Shown: positions 16,047 to 23,072 of the stretch, one piece after another
Layout of the letters: every line of letters begins with the position of its first letter
How positions within the stretch are numbered: position 1 is the first letter of the stretch
Assembly: GCA_030634675.1 (NCBI GenBank)
Contig: DAOWAH010000006.1
Location: 1-23,072 of the forward strand
Reading direction: 5' to 3'
From: Fidelibacterota bacterium
GTDB taxonomy: Bacteria > Marinisomatota > Marinisomatia > Marinisomatales > TCS56
Length of the DNA: 23,072 nucleotides
Made by a program: the position numbers and the translations under genes
Notes under the pieces: generated by a model
Told to the model about the DNA's origin: nothing
Databases searched by the model: none
What the model saw: only the letters and a program-made list of their open reading frames with translations

Positions 16047-17392
16047 CAGGCATTAAACAATTTTTTTAGTTTGGGAATTGCCGACTGTTTGGCAAAAACC
16101 AGGACAGTATCTTCTTCTGTAATCTGTGAAGTACCGCGAGCGATACTCAAAGCACCATGGTGATTGATCACTCCTACAATACTTTCTTCAGGAAAGTGTA
16201 ATTCCTGGAGTGTCTTGGTGGTTACTTTACTACCTGGTTCAGGATTGAATTCCAGAACGTCTACGTCAATTTCGTCAAAGGTCGTGATTGCTGTTTCCAA
16301 CTGGTCACTACGGATAAAACGCAAAATGGCATTTACTGTCGATATGTTTTTACTGATTACTGCATCTAATCCGATTTCTTTGATGATTGGTAAATATTCG
16401 GTAGTGGACATATGGCAGATCGTCTGCTTAACTCCCAGATGTTTGGCCAGTAACGCCGACAGAAGATTGGTCTGTTCGTTATGAGCCACAGCGATAAAGC
16501 TATCCAACTCACTCACATTCTCAGAGCGTAAAAATTCAACATCGGTTCCATCCCCGTTCAGAATCATGGTATTTTCCAATGTGGTGGCAATCGTCTCCGC
16601 TTTGTAGCGGTCAACCTCTACCAGGCGAACGGAAATTTCATTCTGCAATTCTTCGGCAACCGACCGTCCGATCTTGGTACCCCCCATGATCATAATCCGG
16701 CGGGTTTTACTGATATCCTTGCCTAATAAATGCATCAGGTCATCCACTCGATCAGTCCGGACCAGGAAATACCCCACATCCCGCTCTTGAAAAACAAAAT
16801 CACCCCAGGGAACATAACTTTTACCATTACGAAGAACGGTAACGATACCAAATTTGAAATTATTACTGATTTCGTTCAATTCAGCTACAGATTTCCCAAC
16901 GATTGGCGATTGATTATTAATACGAATTCCCAGTAATTGTAGACGACCACCTTCAAATTCCATTACCTGAGTTGCATAGGTTCTCCTGACCAGCCTAACT
17001 ATTTCCTGACAGGCAGCTTTTTCCGGATGAATTACAAGATCGATTCCAAACCGCTCAGGTTTTATTATCGATTCTCGGGTTGAGTATTGCTGATTTCGCA
17101 GCCGGGCAATAATCTTCTTAGCTCCTAATTCATGAGCTTGCTGGGAAGCAATCAGATTGACTTCATCTACCCTTGTTACACAAAGAACATAGTCTGCTTC
17201 TTGAACCTTTGCATGGGTCAAATTACGGGGACTGGCACCGTGACCTTCTACTACAATTACATCCAGATTCTCAGCAATCCGGCGGCATTTATCCAGCTCA
17301 ATTTCAATTACGGTAATGTCAAATTTCTCTTGACTCAGAGCTTTAGCCACATGAAAGCCAACTTCACCGGCACCGATTATAACAATCTTCAT
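16046..17392 (-). CDS. trkA: Trk potassium uptake regulatory subunit TrkA
   Basis: This is the cytoplasmic nucleotide-binding subunit that gates TrkH. Its 448 residues hold two tandem RCK units, each with a Rossmann domain and a TrkA-C domain. The first dinucleotide loop is IIGAGEVGFHVA (residues 5-16) with the acidic end VIEIELD. The second is IMIMGGTKIGRSVA near residue 233, followed by VRLVEVD. The length is close to that of E. coli TrkA, so this is the duplicated form rather than a single-RCK KtrA. A GGAGAT ribosome binding site precedes the start, which is 28 bp after the murA stop. Confidence 0.95.
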   Translation of the reverse strand: MKIVIIGAGEVGFHVAKALSQEKFDITVIEIELDKCRRIAENLDVIVVEGHGASPRNLTHAKVQEADYVLCVTRVDEVNLIASQQAHELGAKKIIARLRNQQYSTRESIIKPERFGIDLVIHPEKAACQEIVRLVRRTYATQVMEFEGGRLQLLGIRINNQSPIVGKSVAELNEISNNFKFGIVTVLRNGKSYVPWGDFVFQERDVGYFLVRTDRVDDLMHLLGKDISKTRRIMIMGGTKIGRSVAEELQNEISVRLVEVDRYKAETIATTLENTMILNGDGTDVEFLRSENVSELDSFIAVAHNEQTNLLSALLAKHLGVKQTICHMSTTEYLPIIKEIGLDAVISKNISTVNAILRFIRSDQLETAITTFDEIDVDVLEFNPEPGSKVTTKTLQELHFPEESIVGVINHHGALSIARGTSQITEEDTVLVFAKQSAIPKLKKLFNA

Positions 17393-17420
17393 TTATGATC
17401 TCCGTTGAACATCTATCCTT

Positions 17421-18674
17421 TTATTCTTCCGTTTTCCTAGTGATATCGGCTCCAATCGACCGGAATTTATTCTCGATTTTCTCATAACCACGATCGATAT
17501 GATAAACCCGGCTGATATCAGTCCGACCATTAGCAGCCAGGCCGGCCAGTATCAACGAAGCGCTGGCACGAATATCGGTGGACATAACCGGCGCGCCTTT
17601 TAGATTATCTTGTCCATAAACTAGCGCCACATTTTTTTTCAGCTTAATATTGGCACCCATCCGGTTTAATTCAGGAATATGAGCAAAACGGTCCCGGTAA
17701 ATAGTATCGGTCACCACCGCTGTTCCTTCAGCGAGACTCATCATCGCAATCCATTGGGCTTGTAAATCAGTGGGAAATCCGGGATATACTGTTGTTGTAA
17801 CATCGACGGCTTTAATACGCTCAGGTTTTTTTATGGCAATATCATTCCCGTCAATATTGATTTCAGCGCCCGTCTGTTTCAGCTTATCTAAAACAGTGGT
17901 CAAATGGGCCGGATTTGTATCACCGACCGTAATTTCTCCAACCATAGCTCCGGCTATTAAAAAAGTACCCGCCTCAATCCGATCGGGAATTACCGTAATC
18001 GAAACCGGCTGCAAATTATTCACACCTTCAATTGTTAGTTCAGCACTTCCGATACCGCTTATTTTGCCACCCATCAAATTCAGGAATTCGCATAATTGCG
18101 CGATTTCCGGTTCACGAGCGGCATTCTCAATAATTGTAATACCATCCGCCAATACCGCCGCCATGACCATATTCCCGGTTGCTCCAACTGACGGAATCTC
18201 AAATGGTATCCGATTGCCTCTTAAGCGTTTGGCTTCTGCTATAATGTAACCACCTTCCAGCGTAATCTTAGCCCCCAGTTTTTCCAAACCTTTCAAATGA
18301 AAATCCACCGGACGCGGGCCCCAGGCGCAACCACCCGGTAATGATACACGGGCAAAGCCAAAACGGCTTACCAAAGGACCTAATACATAAAATGAAGCCC
18401 GCATGGTTTTAACCAATTCATACGGTGCTTCCGGCTTATTTACCGTGCTAGCATCGATCTCTAATACATCACCTTCCAGGCTTGTCGTAGCGCCAACAAT
18501 ATTCAACAACTTGATCATTGTAGCCGTGTCACGTAAGTGCGGGACACGCTTAATCTTGAGGTTTCCATCAACCAGTAATGCGGCAGCCATTATCGGCAGT
18601 ACCGCGTTTTTAGCCCCGCTGACTACCACCCTGCCTGCCAGCGCTTTTCCACCATTTATAACTAATTTATCCAT
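17421..18674 (-). CDS. murA: UDP-N-acetylglucosamine 1-carboxyvinyltransferase
   Basis: This enzyme makes the first committed step of peptidoglycan synthesis, transferring enolpyruvate from PEP to UDP-GlcNAc. It is 417 residues long and of full family length. K22 and N23 in SGAKNAVLP bind substrate. The loop PGGCAWGPRPVDFH carries C116, the cysteine that the antibiotic fosfomycin alkylates, so the enzyme should be of the sensitive type. TDLQAQWIAMM and the C-terminal DRGYEKIENKF are also typical. The start overlaps the end of recN by 8 bp. Presence of murA indicates that the organism makes a peptidoglycan wall. Confidence 0.97.
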   Translation of the reverse strand: MDKLVINGGKALAGRVVVSGAKNAVLPIMAAALLVDGNLKIKRVPHLRDTATMIKLLNIVGATTSLEGDVLEIDASTVNKPEAPYELVKTMRASFYVLGPLVSRFGFARVSLPGGCAWGPRPVDFHLKGLEKLGAKITLEGGYIIAEAKRLRGNRIPFEIPSVGATGNMVMAAVLADGITIIENAAREPEIAQLCEFLNLMGGKISGIGSAELTIEGVNNLQPVSITVIPDRIEAGTFLIAGAMVGEITVGDTNPAHLTTVLDKLKQTGAEINIDGNDIAIKKPERIKAVDVTTTVYPGFPTDLQAQWIAMMSLAEGTAVVTDTIYRDRFAHIPELNRMGANIKLKKNVALVYGQDNLKGAPVMSTDIRASASLILAGLAANGRTDISRVYHIDRGYEKIENKFRSIGADITRKTEE

Positions 18675-20322
18675 GATATCGCTCGTACAAGCGTTGCGCT
18701 GCTAGCCGGTCATCATCGGTAATTACAGCTCCTGAAATTAATTGTGCCAGTGCGTCTGATTTTTCTTCCTGGTTTAAATAGGAAGCAACTACTACCGTGT
18801 CGTCGGCTGATATGTATTTTCGAACCAACAGATGATAATCTGCGCGGACAGCGATTTGAGGTAAATGCGTTATACAAATGACTTGCTTATCACGGGACAA
18901 TTTAACCAGGCTGTCAGCAACCAGTTCCGCTGCTGTTCCTGATATTCCGGAATCAATTTCATCAAATATCAAAGTATCAACCGGATCGCTATCCTGCAAT
19001 ACAGTCTTTATGGCGAGCATAATCCGTGAAACTTCTCCACCTGATGCAATTTGGGTAAGCGGTTTGGTCTTTTCACCGGGATTGGCGCTTAAATAAAATT
19101 CAATCACATCATATCCATCGGGATAGGAACGAACAGTCCGTTCCCCATATTTGACCGGTGAATTATTATCTGTTAATTGCGTCATCCGTATTTCAAAATT
19201 TGCTCCGGGCATTTTCAATTTGTGCATTTCAGTGATGATTGCATCAGAGAGCTTTTTAATTGCAGAACTACGTTTGTCATGGGCTTTATTAGCCAGTTTT
19301 TGATATTCGTCCTGAAAATTCAAGAGGTTCTGCTGTAATTGTTCAATTTCATAATCCTGGCTTTCAAAGACCTTTAACTCTTTTTCGATTGCTGCTTTAT
19401 ATTCCAGAACAGATTCAATAGAACCACCGTATTTTCTTTTCAATAATTCCAGCGCTTGCAAGCGGTCTTCTATTTCCCGAAGTCGTTCTTTATCAAAATC
19501 AAGTGATTGAACATGTTCGAATAAACCGGAACTAACCTCCTGTAGATTGATGACGGCATCATTCAACAATGTGATAAAATTCTTCAGACCTGTGTCCCAT
19601 TTTAACAATCGCTCCAGTTCACGTACTGACCTGTGTAATTGCTGCTGGACGGAGTTGTCATCAGTTTCCAAACGCGAATGTAAATCATCAATTGCGGTTA
19701 TAATCTCCTCCTGATGACTTCCAACCGAGAATTCCTTGGCAAGTACCAGATCCTCACCAACTATCGGTGTTGCCGTTGTTATTTCATTTAACTGAAAATT
19801 AAGAAGTTCTTTTCTCTGTACGGCATATTCTTGCTTGCGCTGTACTGACGTAAGTTTTTTCCTGACTGCTTCAATTTGATCAAATTTGATCTTTAACTTA
19901 CGGACGGTGTTTTGATTACCAATATAATTATCCAGATATTTAATATGCGTTGCTGAATTCATAATTAGCTGCTGTTCATGTTGGCCATGAAAATCAGCAT
20001 AATTCCTGGTTAGCTCGCGGAAGTCGGAATCATTTACTGGTGTGTCATCAATATAATTTTTTAACCGGCCTTTAGCTGGTATTACTCTATAAACTGTATT
20101 TTCTTTTGCTGACTGATATAAACTGGTTTCTACAATCGCTTGTGCTTGTCCGGTCTTAATCATGGTTTTCGTGGGTTTCATTCCCAAAGACACATTTAAG
20201 GCTTGCAGAATAATTGATTTACCGGATCCGGTTTCACCGGTAATCACCGTAAGACCGGGTTTCAGAATGAGATCCAACTCATCAATAATGGCAAAATTTC
20301 GGATATGTAATCGGTTAATCAT
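18667..20322 (-). CDS. recN: DNA repair protein RecN
   Basis: This is an SMC-like ATPase that helps repair double-strand breaks. Its 551 residues show Walker A GETGSGKS (29-36), a central coiled-coil rich in Q, K and E (about 150-370), the ABC signature ASGGEVSRIMLA, and Walker B TLIFDEIDSGISG. A late ITHLPQIAVRADYHLLV segment matches the family. The gene overlaps vanZ-like at its start and murA at its end, by 8 bp each, which implies coupled translation. Confidence 0.96.
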   Translation of the reverse strand: MINRLHIRNFAIIDELDLILKPGLTVITGETGSGKSIILQALNVSLGMKPTKTMIKTGQAQAIVETSLYQSAKENTVYRVIPAKGRLKNYIDDTPVNDSDFRELTRNYADFHGQHEQQLIMNSATHIKYLDNYIGNQNTVRKLKIKFDQIEAVRKKLTSVQRKQEYAVQRKELLNFQLNEITTATPIVGEDLVLAKEFSVGSHQEEIITAIDDLHSRLETDDNSVQQQLHRSVRELERLLKWDTGLKNFITLLNDAVINLQEVSSGLFEHVQSLDFDKERLREIEDRLQALELLKRKYGGSIESVLEYKAAIEKELKVFESQDYEIEQLQQNLLNFQDEYQKLANKAHDKRSSAIKKLSDAIITEMHKLKMPGANFEIRMTQLTDNNSPVKYGERTVRSYPDGYDVIEFYLSANPGEKTKPLTQIASGGEVSRIMLAIKTVLQDSDPVDTLIFDEIDSGISGTAAELVADSLVKLSRDKQVICITHLPQIAVRADYHLLVRKYISADDTVVVASYLNQEEKSDALAQLISGAVITDDDRLAAQRLYERYHG

Positions 20323-20674
20323 TCCCTTTTAGGAAAAGTAAAGAAATACCTAATCCGGTACCAATCCAAATTCCAAGATTATCAGCCAGAAAGTCAAGCA
20401 AATCCGGTTGCCGTCCCGGAATAAATGATTGCCAGGTTTCATCGAACGCGGAAAAGAACATACAAATGATTAATATTATTAGAATTTTCCGCAATGATCG
20501 ATTAGGGAAGCTCATGAATGCCAGAAAGCCTAAAATTGAATATTCCACAATATGTAATAATTTATCTAACGAGAATAACTCCGATTCCGGAATATGATCA
20601 GCCGGTATACTGGAACCTAATAATATCAATAACACATAAGCGGTCATTGCGTAACGATATTTCTTTATCTGCAT
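20315..20674 (-). CDS. VanZ-like family membrane protein
   Basis: This is a 119-residue protein with four predicted membrane helices. The VanZ-type pattern is present: SLDKLLHIVEYSILG in the first half and FDETWQSFIPGRQPDLLDFLADNLG in the second. VanZ of the enterococcal vancomycin cluster gives low-level teicoplanin resistance, but most chromosomal relatives have no known role and no van genes are nearby, so resistance should not be assumed. It starts 1 bp after the acpS stop and overlaps recN by 8 bp, tying it to the envelope and repair run. Confidence 0.85.
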   Translation of the reverse strand: MQIKKYRYAMTAYVLLILLGSSIPADHIPESELFSLDKLLHIVEYSILGFLAFMSFPNRSLRKILIILIICMFFSAFDETWQSFIPGRQPDLLDFLADNLGIWIGTGLGISLLFLKGND

Positions 20675-20675
20675 A

Positions 20676-21053
20676 TCACAAATTTTTAAAGCAAATCAGA
20701 GCAGTAGCTGTGGCATATTTAGCGGTATGCGAAATGCTAACTTTAATATCAGTATTATCAATGCCAGAACTGTGAATGATTACTTTCGGAGCTCCATTCT
20801 CAAGTCTTATAACTTCGATTTGCTTGAGACTGATATTACTGACAACACCACTGGATAACAGCGCTTTTTTGACTGCCTCCTTAGCGGCAAAGCGTCCGGC
20901 ATAATGAATTTCCGGCACAGGTCTGGAGTTGCAATAGGTAATTTCTTTTTCAGTAAATGTGTGGTGTGGAAAGCGTTCAGGATAGCGTTTTAAAACAGCA
21001 GCTATTTTTGGTACGGAAATTATATCCGTCCCGATAAATGATTCATCACTCAT
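20676..21053 (-). CDS. acpS: Holo-[acyl-carrier-protein] synthase
   Basis: This enzyme attaches the 4'-phosphopantetheine arm of CoA to acyl carrier protein. I start at the ATG at 21053, giving 125 residues beginning MSDESFIGTDIISVPKI; the open frame continues to a TTG at 21074, but those extra residues are not family-like. The metal-binding aspartate is in IGTDI, the glutamate in GRFAAKEAVKKAL, then ENGAPKV and the closing SISHTAKYATATAL. There is no ribosome binding site before the ATG, and the start overlaps the stop of the 57-residue ORF (ATGAGTGA), which suggests translation by coupling. Confidence 0.92.
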   Translation of the reverse strand: MSDESFIGTDIISVPKIAAVLKRYPERFPHHTFTEKEITYCNSRPVPEIHYAGRFAAKEAVKKALLSSGVVSNISLKQIEVIRLENGAPKVIIHSSGIDNTDIKVSISHTAKYATATALICFKNL

Positions 21054-21219
21054 GAAGTTCACGGCCAAAATCAATCAATTCATAGATATTATTAACATCC
21101 TGGTCAGCACCGGAAGCTCTTTTTACAACCAAAGACATCACAATAGTGAGCATAGCTGGACCTGCTGCCCGGTTGTCGGATGGAGTCCCATATTCGTTAA
21201 TTGAATGTTCAGTTAGCAT
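21046..21219 (-). CDS. Small hypothetical protein overlapping the acpS start
   Basis: An ATG at 21219 opens 57 codons, ending in a TGA at 21048-21046 inside the acpS start (the stop and start share ATGAGTGA). The protein, starting MLTEHSINEYGTPSDN, has a hydrophobic middle (AMLTIVMSLVV) and a charged end (NNIYELIDFGRELHE). I do not recognise it. Directly upstream, a 30-codon frame from a GTG at 21311 ends at a TAA that overlaps this ATG (TAATG), so two tiny frames may be chained, or this may be the decayed or frameshifted tail of a longer gene. No ribosome binding site is obvious at 21219. The overlap with acpS is the best evidence that it is translated. The rest of the gap up to 21365 holds nothing else that I can name. 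Confidence 0.4.
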   Translation of the reverse strand: MLTEHSINEYGTPSDNRAAGPAMLTIVMSLVVKRASGADQDVNNIYELIDFGRELHE

Positions 21220-21365
21220 TAGGATAAGTTAGCAGTCTGGACCGTCTGAAATCTCATTATAATAAAATCTGGAAGTGTATCTTTTAAACCGTATATAACT
21301 GCTTTAATCACAGTATTATCATTCGAACTCAAGCCATGCTAATAGTCGTTTAATGAAAACTTTGT

Positions 21366-22679
21366 TTACTCTTCGTATTTTTCAGGATTTTTTATTCGAT
21401 CAATTTCATATTCGGCCACTCTCCGCCAGCGGCTATCATTCCGGGCTTTTTCGATGGAATTTAAGGCTCTTGTTTTATCACCTTTTCCGTTACACCAGTA
21501 GGCAACACCCTGTTCGATTAATGCCGGAGAATAATTTTGTTTAATATCAATTGCACGTCTGGCACAACGCAGGGCATTTTCACAATCCTGGGTTTTATTA
21601 TAAACCATAGCGAGATGGTACCAGCCATTTAAAGATTTTGCATTGAACTGAACCGCTAATTCCAGTTGTGTTATGGCATCATTCCAATTTTCAATTTTGA
21701 CAAAGGTAATCCCAAGATTCTCATATGCTTTGGTATAACTGGGATCAACTGAGATGGCCATCTGGAATTTCTCAATCGCTTTCTCAAATTCCTGCTTATT
21801 AAGTAGAATCTCACCCATAACCGAATAGGCTCTGGCATAAGTGGGATTAATATCTAATGCTTTCTGCAAGGATTGCATTGCACCCTCGCTATCACTGATT
21901 TTTTTCTGGGCCAGTCCTAGGGCGTACCAACCTTTATAAAAAGTAGGCGAAACATCCAGCGCTTTTTGATAATAATCAATAGCCTGGTCCACATCGCCCA
22001 TCCGGGTCGAGATAACACCAATTTGATAACAGGCTTGATAGAATGTGGCATCATACTCGATCACTTTGTTATAGGCTTCCAAGGCACCTTCCAGATCACC
22101 CCGGCGGTAAAGGGTGTTTCCATCATTGAAAGTATTTTTCACCACCGTGGCAATGGCAGATTGGGCATTTTGAAAACCAGGATTAATCTCGAGCGCTTTG
22201 GTAAAATCTTCTATAGCAGTATCATATTCTTTCTGGCGAATCTTAATACCACCCATGTTGTAGGCTGCATTGGCAAAAAATGGAAACTGGTCCAGTACTT
22301 TCTGAAAAGTCAAATAAGCTTCGTCCAACTCATTGCTATTCAATGAACGTTGCCCCTCACTCATTACGGAATTGATCTCATTGACACGATCAAATTCATC
22401 CCGGTATTCTTTATTTTCAGGATCGAAATCGATAGCGAGACGAAAATTAGCCTCTGCTTGATCCATATTACCCATATACAGATATACCTGAGCTAATTTA
22501 AATAAAACAGGGGCATAGGAAGGATCATGACTAATAGCCTCAGTCAATAGTTGTTCCGCTTGTTCAAATTCCTTTGACTCAATTAAGGTCTGGGCGGAAG
22601 CTATCTTATCATCGGTTGATTGGGGAAAAAGCATTCCCGATAAAAGAATTCCTAATAGTATTGCTTTAAAAACGTTCAT
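21366..22679 (-). CDS. Exported tetratricopeptide-repeat protein
   Basis: The protein has 437 residues. A signal peptide (MNVFKAILLGILLSGMLFPQS) is followed by about 11 consecutive TPR units from residue 27 to the end, with the usual 34-residue spacing and motifs such as AAYNMGGIKIRQKEYDTAIEDF and ALEINPGFQN. There is no enzymatic domain. It should be a periplasmic or outer-membrane-side scaffold for protein complexes; the partner is unknown. A GGAGGT ribosome binding site lies 6 bp before the ATG, with a stem-loop just upstream. It precedes the acpS run by about 150 bp and may or may not belong to the same transcript. Confidence 0.88.
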   Translation of the reverse strand: MNVFKAILLGILLSGMLFPQSTDDKIASAQTLIESKEFEQAEQLLTEAISHDPSYAPVLFKLAQVYLYMGNMDQAEANFRLAIDFDPENKEYRDEFDRVNEINSVMSEGQRSLNSNELDEAYLTFQKVLDQFPFFANAAYNMGGIKIRQKEYDTAIEDFTKALEINPGFQNAQSAIATVVKNTFNDGNTLYRRGDLEGALEAYNKVIEYDATFYQACYQIGVISTRMGDVDQAIDYYQKALDVSPTFYKGWYALGLAQKKISDSEGAMQSLQKALDINPTYARAYSVMGEILLNKQEFEKAIEKFQMAISVDPSYTKAYENLGITFVKIENWNDAITQLELAVQFNAKSLNGWYHLAMVYNKTQDCENALRCARRAIDIKQNYSPALIEQGVAYWCNGKGDKTRALNSIEKARNDSRWRRVAEYEIDRIKNPEKYEE

Positions 22680-22695
22680 TCGTTACCTCCAGTTT

Positions 22696-22732
22696 GTGCC
22701 GCAGGCGGGATTCAAACCCAGCAAAACGGCAC
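22696..22732 (-). promoter_or_regulatory. Nested stem-loop in the TPR gene leader
   Basis: The arms GTGCCG (22696-22701) and CGGCAC (22727-22732) are perfect inverted copies. Inside, GGG and CCC close a 7-nt loop (22710-22716), with GC pairs below. Read on the minus strand, the inner part resembles a tRNA T-arm with a TTTGAAT loop. The structure ends just before the GGAGGT site of the TPR gene, so it would lie in the mRNA leader. It may modulate translation, or it may be a tRNA-end remnant; no full tRNA is present. Confidence 0.4.
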
Positions 22733-22848
22733 ATATTACTGAACTTAGAAAGCTCTGTAACATAATTTTTAATTTATTCAATTTTTTATAGTAATTAGTT
22801 GAGGAAAAAACAGGGCGAATTTAAACGCAATGCACTTATCAGGAAATA

Positions 22849-23019
22849 TTATATTTGATTGAGTAAAATAACATTAAGCGCTGTATAATAATTCAAAATA
22901 CCGCTTCCTGCTCTTTGTTCCGGACTACCTAGGTCTACTGGTTCGGTCACCCAGCAAGTACAAGAATTTTTAGAAGTAGTTGAAAAACGCAGTGTCTCAA
23001 TCGTACACTTCAGAGTAAA
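22849..23019 (-). pseudogene. Possible remnant of a subtilase C-terminal region
   Basis: A 56-codon open stretch bounded by stops, with no usable start, encodes a peptide whose centre, EPVDLGSPEQRAGSGILNYY, followed by TALN, resembles the closing motif of S8 peptidase domains (a DLG-x-P stretch, then G-x-G-I/R-x-x-Y-x-A-L). No catalytic residues are included. It could be a decayed gene or a chance match. Apart from this and the leader stem-loop, the 393 bp from 22680 to the right edge are AT-rich and show no intact gene. Confidence 0.3.
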
Positions 23020-23072
23020 TTAACATAAGTGAACAGGTGTTAATCAAACTGAAAGATGGCAAGGTGCTGATC

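Noticed and set aside
20315..20674. A vancomycin or teicoplanin resistance gene
   Set aside because: The VanZ-like fold is widespread in chromosomes and no other van gene is present.
21046..21219. The 57-residue ORF as a formiminotransferase-cyclodeaminase fragment
   Set aside because: Only a faint pattern likeness around GTPSDNRAAG; the glycine-rich signature is missing and the length is far too short.
22696..22732. A tRNA gene
   Set aside because: Only a T-arm-like hairpin is present; there is no anticodon arm, D-arm or 5' acceptor strand at the right distance.
22884..22889. TATAAT as the -10 box of a promoter
   Set aside because: No matching -35 box lies at about 17 bp, and no gene starts downstream within the window that could be supported.
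23037..23072. Start of a plus-strand gene at a GTG, reading LIKLKDGKVLI
   Set aside because: Only 12 codons are visible before the edge and there is no ribosome binding site. It cannot be supported.

Overview
The window is bacterial chromosome of moderate, slightly AT-rich composition. It is dense with housekeeping genes and shows no rRNA, tRNA, CRISPR array, intact insertion sequence or prophage. The gene content fits the FCB side of the bacterial tree: a secreted subtilisin-like protease ending in a dockerin-like module, a large lipid-metabolism and envelope run, a secreted TPR protein, and methylmalonyl-CoA epimerase. A Neomarinimicrobiota or Calditrichota-like lineage is my guess. This is inferred from gene style only, and no marker gene settles it.

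Left part (1-5340). A metallophosphoesterase, cut by the left edge, converges on a minus-strand run of DegT/StrS-type aminotransferase > marC-type membrane protein > dinB (DNA polymerase IV). The start of dinB looks frameshifted at a short C run. A promoter-bearing gap separates this run from a plus-strand small heat shock gene. That gene ends in a strong, probably bidirectional, terminator.

Middle (5355-13341). A FabG-like dehydrogenase and a cystathionine beta-synthase-type enzyme diverge from a shared gap. They are followed on the minus strand by the dockerin-bearing subtilase and uvrC. Next comes a looser patch with accessory character: a small SnoaL/NTF2-like protein and a membrane-anchored alpha/beta hydrolase converge on a roughly 160-bp imperfect palindrome. 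A DUF2164 gene with a repeat-bearing upstream region follows.

Right part (13366-22679). One continuous minus-strand run is read in the order TPR protein, a small 57-residue ORF, acpS, vanZ-like, recN, murA, trkA, trkH, crotonase and methylmalonyl-CoA epimerase. Many junctions overlap or are separated by only a few bases, so co-transcription of at least acpS through the epimerase is likely. Together these genes serve lipid and peptidoglycan precursor synthesis, DNA repair, potassium uptake and acyl-CoA metabolism.

Right edge (22680-23072). There is no intact gene here. It holds a stem-loop just upstream of the TPR gene's ribosome binding site and a possible decayed C-terminal fragment of a second subtilase. 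I found no convincing new multi-gene system. The items most worth a second look are the dinB frameshift, the palindromic element at 11725-11884, the small ORF whose stop overlaps the acpS start, and the subtilase remnant.
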